A DNA stretch of 64,000 bases from Artemisia argyi (taxonomy: Eukaryota; Streptophyta; Magnoliopsida; Asterales; Asteraceae): the NCBI GenBank assembly GCA_030686995.1, contig CM060697.1:105151272-105215271 (forward strand), read 5' to 3'. Of the stretch, positions 55,651-64,000 are shown one piece after another. Each line of letters begins with the position of its first letter. Position 1 is the stretch's first letter. The notes beneath the pieces are model-generated. The model was not told where the DNA came from. It ran no database searches and worked only from the letters and a program-made list of their open reading frames with translations. The position numbers and the translations under genes were made by a program.

Positions 55651-57059
55651 ATGCTTATGTCTCTCATTAAATGTATCGTTTCCAAGATAAAACTATAGTA
55701 TATGTAAGATGTAAACTCATGCGTCGTGGCACTAGTTTAAGCTTCAAGTCATAGCTACGTACCAGACCAAAATACGGAATTGCATGATTGCACGAAAAAC
55801 CTTATTAAGAAAGAGTGTTTATGCACGAAACTAACATGAAAATTGAAGAGAGTGTTCAAAATATGTCCTTGAAGTACTTTCACATTTGAAGCAATCTAGG
55901 TGCCAGTTTGGTTAAAATGCGTTGTGTTTTGAGACCATTTGGAGACAAGGTTGTTGATTGATCCAAAATGCATGTGTCCTAAAAGTTCTTTTTACGTTTC
56001 GATAAAAAAAAAAAAGAAGTCCTTTTTACGTGAATGAAGACAATAAGTACCTAACCTCCAATAAGCTATGACTTATGGGCTGAAAAAGGTTGCCATCGTG
56101 TATACGTTTGGTTAACTTAATCTACATTTGGCACTTGTATATCACTTCGTACATTCTTCTTGGTGCACAAAGAAAATGACTATTCACCAAATAAAAGCAT
56201 CTTAATCAATTCTCTTCTATTCCTTTTAAATTTTCATCTTACTATAGTGCTAAAATTCACTTGTTTGCTATTCATTCGTTAAAATAAAGCCAAGTTATTG
56301 CTAACACTCGAGACGTTTTCTAGGCTTGTCATACTTTGTGCACCATCTTAATGCAAACATTTTTTTAAAGATCTACAAGAGCATCTTTAATATATGTATA
56401 CATTAAATTTTTACACTATCTTAGTGCAAAAAGAGAATAATTTTAGAATATGCTTTAACTAAAAAATTCTTACTCCAATGTATACACTAAAGTTTGCATT
56501 AAATCTTGTACTAAACATTATTTAATAGTTTTATTAACCTAAACTAGATGTAACTTAAAAAGTAAATAATATTATAAAGCTAAAAGTTAAAATGTTGTAA
56601 TACAGTGCTATGAATAGTATAACACTATATTTTGTGCTTTTTTAGCATTATTATTCATTGCACTAAGATAATGTCAATGTTTAGTGCATACATTTGAGAA
56701 GATTATTGTACTTTTGACACCATCTTATTGCAAAAAGTACATTTAGTGTCTATATTGGAGATTCTCTCAGGCAAAAACACATTTAGTGCTAACATATATT
56801 GGAGGCTCAAACGTAAGACTAATAAAATTAGGGCCTTAGGCCTCCGAAATTTAAAAGCCTTGTATATACGCATAGTTAGTCATATTTTTATGAAAGATCT
56901 ATAAGGCTTCGATACTTTAAGGCCTTTGATTTATTTAATCCGCTAAAATACCGACGGACTCAATTATTGTATACACGCATAGTTATTCATATTTTTATTT
57001 GAGTTTTAAAATGAACAAAGTCTATGCTTCGCATAATAAAATGATGAATTAAACTCAAC
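55651..57059. other. Intergenic DNA with one MITE-like element
   Basis: No gene. 56379-56808 is described separately. The remainder is AT-rich without recognisable features. Confidence 0.5.
56379..56808. mobile_element. Possible PIF/Harbinger-type MITE
   Basis: GAGCATCTTTAATATATG at the left and CATATATTGGAGGCTC at the right are imperfect inverted ends; the body repeats TTAGTGCAAAAAG and TTTAGTGCAT words. Flanks CAA and AAA do not make a clear 3-bp duplication. The GAGC start matches other Harbinger-like ends in the window. Confidence 0.5.
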
Positions 57060-57511
57060 TTTTTTTAACGGCAAAAAAGATATAAAATATATATGAAAGT
57101 TCACTAGCAAGAAACTAGGAACCAAAAATACAAAGCAATTCTAGAAATACAAAAATCTACAGAATCCAGAAACTTCCCAGAATTTTAAATGCAAAGGACG
57201 TAAAAAGGTTGCAAAAAACTTATGCCGATTACAGGAAGACCTAAGACATAAGAAAAAACCTCATCAATGAAGGCCGAGCCATTGGTTTTCATTTCATGAT
57301 ATTTTTTATACGACCCCATACAAATTCTGAGGGGGAACACATAGAAACATAACAGATAAGCCAAGAACTATCCAAGCGGATACCCACTCCACTTATCCCA
57401 CGAAGATTTATTCTTCTTGTCCCGATTATGAATCCAAAGATAAGAAGTCGCGACAATGGTGTTGAAGACATCCGAACTAGACTCGTGAATGTCGTTATGC
57501 ATAGCATTATT

Positions 57512-60500
57512 TCAAGCCTTCCATATATGCCACCACCAAATGAAAATGATAGCTTGAAGACGCTTTCGATAAGCCACCGAGATGTTAAGAGAATCGCACC
57601 AATAGAGAATATGATCCATAGAGTCGTCGGGAATAAAACATTTTGTCCATTTGTTCAATAGAACCTTGATCCTCTTAACAAAGATACAATCTTGGAATAC
57701 ATGTTTAGTATATTCCACACCACCATCACAATTAACACACCTAACCGATCCAACGTCAATTCCTTTTGCGAAGAGATTAATGGAAGTTGGAAGGTAATCA
57801 CGTCGGAGTCTCCACACGAACAAGTTAATTTTTTTTGGGACAAGGCGATTCCACCTAGTCGTTAATTGAGGAGAAGAAGGAAGCAGTTGATGATCAAAAT
57901 ACTTCCTTATCAAAGCCACCGAGAAATTGTTGTTGCCATTGAAATGCCAAATCCATTTGTCCTCTTTATCGACATTAAAATTAGAAGGAACACACTTTTC
58001 CATTTCCTGGAGCATGCTCATCACCCTACTGTTTCTAATGGGATGGTTCCACCTCCAAGACAAAGCCATAGCATCCCTTCTATTACTAACATAGCATTGT
58101 TTTTCCATTTCGAGAGCAAACAATCTTGGATATTTGGTAGCCAGGGTAGTCTCCCCACACCACACATCTAACCAGAATTTCATTCCTTGCCCATTACCAA
58201 TTTGTCTTTTGATGACATGTTTGTCCAAATTTGTTCGGGCATGGGTATCAACTATAGAATCAGCAATTCGTTTCCACAGCCCACCATGTTTAGCTGTGAT
58301 ATCATAAAAACAATTCTCCCCATGAATGGCAGAGATGATACGAACCCACAAGGCCTTCGGGTTAGCAATCGCTCTCCATCTCCATCGTTATAAAAGGGCA
58401 CGATTCATTGAGTCCAAACTTCCAAGACCCACACCACCATCTTTTTTATAGGAAAGAATCGCACCCCATTTAATCCAGGGAATTTTCCTTACATCCTTAC
58501 TACCACCCCAAAAAAACCTAGACCACATAAATTAAAGTTTTTTGTTAACCGTTACCGGCATACGAAAAAGAGATAAAAAAATAGATACCGAGAGAACCGA
58601 GAACAGATAATATCAGGGTGTGCCTACCTCCAATCGACAAAAGGTTTGATTTCCAAGAAGAAAGTCTCTTATGGCATTTGTCAATGGTCGGATCCCACAT
58701 CTGCACACGACTAGTATTTCTACCAATAGGAATTCCAAGATATTTGAAAGGGAATTTTTCAAGTTTACAACCCACAGATTTGGCCAAGAGAGTAGTTTGA
58801 GTCTCATTTAACCCAATGCCAATAATGGAATACTTCTCAAAGTTAATCTTTAATCCAGAAACGCAGTGAAAGAACCTGAGAGCCTTGGTGATAACATGCA
58901 AATTTCGGATGGTAGGCTCTCCCACAATTATCAATCATCTGCATAAAAAAGATGGGAAATAGAAACTTTGTTAACGTTAGCACATTTAAACAAATTTCCA
59001 TTATCAAATTATCAATAGCTATGTGAAGGCCCTCCATAGCTATGATAAAAAGAAATGGAGCCATCGGATCACCCTGATGAAGACCACGATGGATAGAGAA
59101 TTCCTCGGTTGGACTACCATTCACCAGAACCGATGCTCTAGATGATGTCGAACAAGCCTCAATCCATGCATTCCACTTCTCCCCAAATCCCATTGCTTTA
59201 AGAACCGAAAATAAAAAATCCCAAGATAAAGATTCATATGCTTTTGCAAAGTCAATCTTGAAAAGCATCAATTTTTTGTTCTTCTTTTTATACCAGTCGA
59301 CCATCTCAATACCAGTCGACCATCTCATTGAGAATAATAGGACCATCAAGAATCTGCCTACCTTTAATGAACGCCGATTGGACAGGACTAACAACGTCAT
59401 CAATAACTTTTGCTAAACGATTAGCCAGAAGTTTCGCGATGATTTTATATTGAACACCGATAAGAATGATGGGGCGAAAGTCGGATACCATAGTCGGGTT
59501 GCTCACCTTAGGAATCAAAGTAATAAAAGAAGCATTGCACCCAATGGGGATTCTTGCATTCTGAGAAAAATCGCCAACCATATCTTGAAAATCTTTTTCC
59601 AATTGATCCCATTTCCGTTTAATGAAATCAAACGAAAAACCGTCAGGCCCAGGTGCCTTATCCCCCCCCCCCCCAACTCCACACGGCTTCTTTTATTTCT
59701 TTACTAGAGAACTCCATCTGAATGCTCTTAGCTTGCCAGTCGTTGAGTTTTCTATACCTTGAATCATCAATAACGAAGTCAATGCCATGAAACCGCTCAA
59801 ACTTTCTAGCAAAATAATCCCGAAAACATTGTTTAATACCATTCACATCCATTATCCACAATCCATTATGTTTTATTCCATTTAAGGAATTTTGACGCCT
59901 CCTTTTATTAATAATAGCATGATAGAACTTGGAGTTTTCATCTCCCTCAACCCCCCCCCCCCCCCCCCACTTCACCTTCAAATTTTGGTACAAATCATGC
60001 CCACTGTTGATAGCCATTTGATTTAGTTTGGTAATGAGAGATCTCTTTTTAGTGGCAAGGCTTTGATCGTTATTATTCAATGACATCTGGTGGTCAATGC
60101 TAGCAATCTCTTTTGTAACAATGTCTCTATTTCTATGCGTTTCCTTTGCTTTCTTCCATTCCTTAAATTCATTTTTCAACGTTTTGAGTTTGAGCTTGAC
60201 CACGTTGAAGACGCCATCATTTATCTTTCCCATCGGGTTGTTCCAACTTTTATCAACAACATTATCAAAACCCACAAAGTCGAGCCATGAATTAAAAAAC
60301 TTGAAGGGAGTAGGACCAAAATCAAGCTTTTGAATAAAGAGTAACAAAGGCCGATGATTTGAAAGAATATCATCCAGCGCTTCCAATTTTAAATCATGAA
60401 TTTTATCAAGAATCTCATGATTAACAAGAAAACGATCGAGTCTACTTGCTTTGGCACCATCAGTGGAAATTCTTGTATATTTATGACGTCCAAGGGGCAT

Positions 60501-61026
60501 ATCAATCAATTCGACCTTTTCAATGAAGCTATTAAAATTCACGGCATTTACCTTTGAAAAACTCGTGCCCATACGATCATCCGGACGCCGCACCGAGTTA
60601 AAGTCCCCACACATAATGTAATTCCCACGATTTGCTTCCATGAATCTACTAATCTTGTCCCATAACTCCACTTTTTCATTCTCCGACTGAGAAGCATATA
60701 TATATTTACCATATAACAATCCAAATCATGATTAATCCATTTTCCACTCACAATGATACATTGTCGAAAAGAAAAGTATCTAACTTAGAAAAGACACTAG
60801 GATCCCAAACAGACAGAATACCACCAGAATGTCCATCGGCAAGTAACTCAACAAAATCAAAGCCAAAGTTTCCCCATAGACTTTTGACTCTAGCCAAGTC
60901 ACTTTTAGACATAAAAGTTTCCTGAATAGTAAGAAAATTAACCCGATGTTTATTTAAAATGACACGCAGTTTAGACCTTTTATTCAAACACCCAGTCCCA
61001 CACATGTTAATAGATAATATATTCAT
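57512..61026 (-). pseudogene. LINE ORF2: endonuclease, reverse transcriptase, zf-RVT
   Basis: Starts MNILSINMCG at 61026. Endonuclease blocks are LTIQET, IMCGDFNSVR, KASRLDRFLV and LSNHRPLLL, where SDH is more usual, so the Asp is changed. KVKW-G-run-EGDENSKFYH follows, carrying a G18 insertion (59951-59968). A second G13 run (59662-59674) shifts the frame between EAVWSWG and the expected APGPDGF block. RT blocks are ASFITLIPKV, DFRPIILIGV, LFKIDFAKAYESLSW, HQGDPMAPFLFIIAMEGL and FYADD (near 58940-58955), after which one base is missing before IIVGEP. The zf-RVT end spans 58351-57512 (LFVWRLRRDYLPT, CVNCDGGVEYTKHVFQDC). A short duplication repeats EMVDWY near 59306. Several frameshifts make it dead. 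Confidence 0.9.
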
Positions 61027-61088
61027 TGAAAACCATCCATTTCGCTCACCAAATGAACCTGTTTAATTGCGGTCTCATCCTCAGTAGG
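61024..61088 (-). pseudogene. C-terminal end of LINE ORF1
   Basis: The minus frame reads PTEDETAIKQVHLVSEMDGF followed by CAATGAAT, where the TGA stop of ORF1 and the ATG of ORF2 overlap as ATGA. Only about 21 codons remain; the rest lies beyond the copia insertion. ORF1 of plant LINEs encodes an RNA-binding Gag-like protein. Confidence 0.55.
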
Positions 61089-61449
61089 TGTTGGGAGAAA
61101 TCCAACGAACCGATTTCTAGAGCGGAACCACGAATCAAGAACTACTCCAACAAGACCTCGGCAAAGGGTTATGATCCCTTAATGCCGAGTGGTACCAACA
61201 CACACGAGATATTTTACACTCAAACGTTTATTAAACGTGAGCAAGAAAAGAAGGTACAAATAAAACATCACCCCTCATCCGTATTTACAGAGAATGAGGG
61301 GGGAGAAACCTAATCCTTGGTGAACAAGGATTCTACAATTGAGGAGGTTAGGAACTTTCCTAATACATGACTAATCTCCTTAAGTTTGAGCTAAACTACA
61401 ACTAGCCCCTAAACTTATATCCTAACTATTACACACTAATATTCTAACA
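61089..61449 (-). mobile_element. 3' LTR of a Ty1/copia element (minus orientation)
   Basis: 361 bp, TGTTAGAATATT...TTCTCCCAACA on the minus strand. Preceded by the purine tract CTAAGGTGGAAAT (about 61462-61450). The interior with RT and RNase H lies to the right and runs out of the window; the 5' LTR is not included. It sits inside a LINE. Confidence 0.85.
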
Positions 61450-61803
61450 ATTTCCACCTTAGTGGTAATAGTTAGCCTTCTCCGACACGCAGAAGCTTCA
61501 ACCAGTGCTGAAACCTCGGACCGGGGACCGCCTTCGTCAAGGCACCAGTAGCAATACCCGCTACTAACCTTAGCTCAAATCCTAACTCTATCGAGAGTCC
61601 CTTTAGCCATGTATCCTCCTTCAATTCTCCAATAAGTGTCATATACTCCGCTTTAGTTGTTAACAAAGCCATCATGTGCCGCAACATAGCTTCCAAGCTC
61701 ACCGCACATTCCTGTATCATCAACCCGTACATTGTGATTGATCTACGCATGGCGTAGTCATAATCCACAAAATCCTGTACGTCCATCTGTAATTGATGAG
61801 GCG

Positions 61804-63207
61804 AAAAATGAACCACTTTTAGGGGGTCATTTAAGCCCGGAATTGAATTTATTTGATCAAATATTGCCCTAAATCGTTCCTTTTGTGATTTTAGGTACTT
61901 TGGGAGTGAAATCTGGAAAAGGAAGCAATTCGGAAGTTTTTGGAGCATAAAAGTGAAGAAAACGCCAAAGTCTTAATTTTCCTTGCTGGGAACAGTAGGT
62001 GACGACGTCAAGAAGAAAATCTTGACGGCGTCAAGAGTAATTTTCATGACGACCCAGTACAGAAATGAAGGCGTCACAAGGTAGAGCGTCAAGAGTAAAA
62101 TACGTGACGGCCTGGAAAAAGTTATAACGTGACGGCATCAGAAGTAGATCAAGGCAGTCCGAGAATTCTTTTGGCGGCGAGATGACGGCGTCACCAATTT
62201 GGTCTTGACGCCGTCAGCCTCAATTTCCTATATATAGTTTTCTAATTTTCATTCATAAAGAAAGAGAGAAGTTTTGGAGAAACCCTAAGGCCGAACTTAG
62301 TACGAATTTTACAGGTTTTTCAAGGGTTCTCAACCCTTGAACCCTTTCATGTGTAATTGAGATAAGTATTCTTTTATTTCAATCAATATGTCTATGTGTT
62401 GGTTGTCTATATCTTGTTCTTGTCTTAATTCCATCATGCTAGGCTAGATCTATCTTGTGTTTGCTTAGATCTAATGAAACCTAGATGTTAATTATGTGTT
62501 GATTACTTGTTTATGGTTGTATTGGATGAATGATTTCGATGTTAGGCTTAAGAAAACTGGCAGATCTCCAAATGGTAACATGCTTGAACGTCTTAGAAAA
62601 CATGAACTGACGTGCACTAGGTTTTATTGGTTGTATTTAATGCATGCGTAAATTCTAATGATCCCATGTTATGAGCTTCTTAGCCGGCTTGACATAGGAA
62701 TGAAGTAGGCACTCATAGGATTGGGGAATTAAGTGTGCCACCCCATGAATGGTATTAAGGAATACAATCCGTCATCCACGCAACTATAACAAGTAATTAA
62801 CGTGTAAAGGATATCTAAGGAGTAGTGAAATCTAAGTAAACACAATTTCTCCATTTATTGCTCACAACCTTAGTTTAATTTAGTTTATTTTCATTTCTAG
62901 TATTTTATTTTGATTGCATCTTTAGTATTGGGTTAGTTGACTAGCAACTAATTCCGCCCAAATCCTTAAAACCCGAGATTTTTACTTGCTTTCTAAAAAA
63001 TATAAAAATACAAAAAGAATCTTCCATCATCTTTAGAACTAGTAATTAGGTTTTCTAATCCTAGCGACACTATTCCTAGCTGAACGATCAATCCCCCGGT
63101 AGTTGTCACTATACTATACTACAACGATCAGGTACACTGCCTGGTGGGGGTTGTAAGCTTCTCAAGATCCCTTGAGAGGTAAAGCCTGGTGCGATTCCCA
63201 CGTATCA
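61804..63207 (+). mobile_element. Solo LTR, 1404 bp, perfect 5-bp target duplication
   Basis: TGATGAGGCGAAAAATGAACC...CACGTATCA, flanked by GTAAT at 61799-61803 and 63208-63212. It carries a promoter (TATATATAG near 62229) followed by a leader GAAACCCTAAGGCCGAA. No interior, primer site or second LTR is present, so it is the product of LTR-LTR recombination. Length and TGATGAGGCG start suggest a Ty3/gypsy LTR (inference). It inserted into copia RNase H. Confidence 0.92.
61990..62218 (+). promoter_or_regulatory. TGACG/CGTCA cluster upstream of the LTR TATA box
   Basis: About ten TGACG or CGTCA words in 230 bp, many as the near-palindromes GACGACGTCA, TGACGGCGTCA and TTGACGCCGTCA. TGACG is the as-1 half site bound by TGA-class bZIP factors. 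The cluster ends just before TATATATAG at 62229, the position of an enhancer. Binding is inference. Confidence 0.6.
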
Positions 63208-64000
63208 GTAATCCACGATCAAACCTATCTAATATTCCCACATCCGTAGATGCTATGTCAGGTCTCGTGCAGACCACTTGATACTTATGGCTTCCAACTG
63301 CATATATACATGACCCATTACTCTTCTTTTCTTCATCACGATTCCCTGATAGACCATCCTCTAACGACAGCGTAGAGTGTCCCCCCAACAATATCCGAAC
63401 CGACATCCCGTTGGAAAACCTGAATCGTGACACCCTCAGAGTATTACCACTCTGAGTCCTGAAGATTTTCATACCAAGTATAATTTCCTTTGCTTGATCT
63501 AGCAAACCCTTGATAACCCAGATCTCAGCCTTGCTTTCACAAGTAAACCCCATATAATCTATATAGAGGAATAGATATATGAACATACCTGGTGCATACT
63601 TCCAGTAATATATTTTACTGTCGTCACTGCTTCGCCTGAAACCATTGCAGAGCAAACATATAATAGGTCGAGTATCCATATCATCTTTCATTACAGCCAT
63701 CCACTTGGAAATTACCTCACAAGCAACTGTATCCCTGAAAGTCAATGAATCATGTGTATATTCTTCTACCACTACAACAACTCCTAAAACAGCCATATTA
63801 CTGTCACCTCTATACCTTTCAGCAGCATTACCCTTTGCACCTTCTTGACCAGGTACTCTGGTTTTCATAATGTCTGCCCCGATCTTTGCACCAAGGTGTA
63901 CCTTTTCCTGCTCATTTTCCAAGCAGTCCGTGTTTGTCTTCCCTTCAAGTTGTTTAACCTCCAACTTTCTTTGAGCTACTACAGCATGATCGTTACTCTC

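Larger units (their letters stand above)
57060..61088 (-). mobile_element. LINE (L1-type non-LTR retrotransposon), 5' end cut by a copia LTR
   Basis: On the minus strand: end of ORF1 (61088-61024), ORF2 endonuclease, reverse transcriptase and C-terminal zf-RVT region, then an untranslated tail ending TTTTGCCGTTAAAAAAA near 57060. The 5' part beyond 61088 is separated by the copia element inserted at 61089. No target duplication could be matched for the LINE itself because its true 5' end is outside the window. Confidence 0.88.
61472..63964 (-). pseudogene. Ty1/copia pol (RT and RNase H), interrupted by a solo LTR
   Basis: The upstream frame (63964-63213) holds the diverged RT end: CEVISKWMAVMKDD, MFIYLFLYIDYMGFTCESKA (YVDD-type box changed to YIDY), LDQAKEIILGMKIFRTQSGN, LLGGHSTLSLEDGLSG and VVCTRPDIASTDVGILDRF. 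It reaches DRGL and is broken by the solo LTR at 61804-63207. It resumes QMDVQDFVDYDYAMRRSIT (RNase H), LLTTKAEYMTLIGELKEDTW and LKGLSIELGF, ending at 61472. The catalytic Asp change and insertion make it non-functional. The window edge cuts the gene at 64000, so further pol lies outside. Confidence 0.85.

Noticed and set aside
57428..58393. Plus-strand ORFs at 57428-58393
   Set aside because: Antisense shadows of the LINE zf-RVT region.

Overview
This is a repeat-dense window of plant nuclear DNA. Evidence is the spliced genes with GT-AG introns, plant-type transposon families nested in one another, tRNA-Met primer sites, telo-box motifs and AT-rich intergenic DNA. A PIP2 aquaporin, a TRAPP subunit and a lignin-pathway methyltransferase remnant show a flowering plant. 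The repeat types suggest a eudicot, probably Asteraceae (inference).

Only three ordinary host genes look intact. They are a four-exon PIP2 aquaporin (16037-19503, +), a single-exon DUF1279 protein (37626-38027, -) and a five-exon TRAPPC2L-like gene (41102-45036, +). The last two are neighbours. A small ORF at 49163-49357 and an exon-like ORF at 45651-45881 are possible further genes. A caffeoyl-CoA O-methyltransferase fragment (54869-55563) is dead: 5' truncated, internally deleted, and split by a hAT MITE with an exact 8-bp target duplication.

The rest is mobile DNA. 1-1.5 kb: PIF/Harbinger derivative. 2.67-6.55 kb: copia remnant holding a 3.3-kb MULE with 117-bp TIRs and a 9-bp TSD. 9.4-15.7 kb: a second MULE whose FAR1-like transposase is fused to an OTU protease domain, preceded by a palindromic telo-box repeat array. 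Each MULE also carries a small two-exon GRF-type zinc-finger/coiled-coil gene, a candidate accessory function. 24.1-35.0 kb: a reverse-transcriptase element cut in two by a very young 8.85-kb non-autonomous LTR retrotransposon (TSD CAGAG). 38.0-40.0 kb: second Harbinger element. 46.0-46.5 kb: short Helitron. 49.4-53.4 kb: hAT element, Stowaway MITE and a tandem TRIM-like LTR element. 57.1-64 kb: a LINE interrupted by a Ty1/copia element, itself interrupted by a solo LTR.

The most interesting items are the repeated MULE/GRF-zinc-finger association and the MULE-OTU fusion, a perfect 126-bp palindrome in PIP2 intron 3, the telo-box array, a TGACG cluster upstream of the solo-LTR TATA box, and G/C homopolymers of 13-18 bases inside several transposons. 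All boundaries and counts were read by eye; no searches were run.
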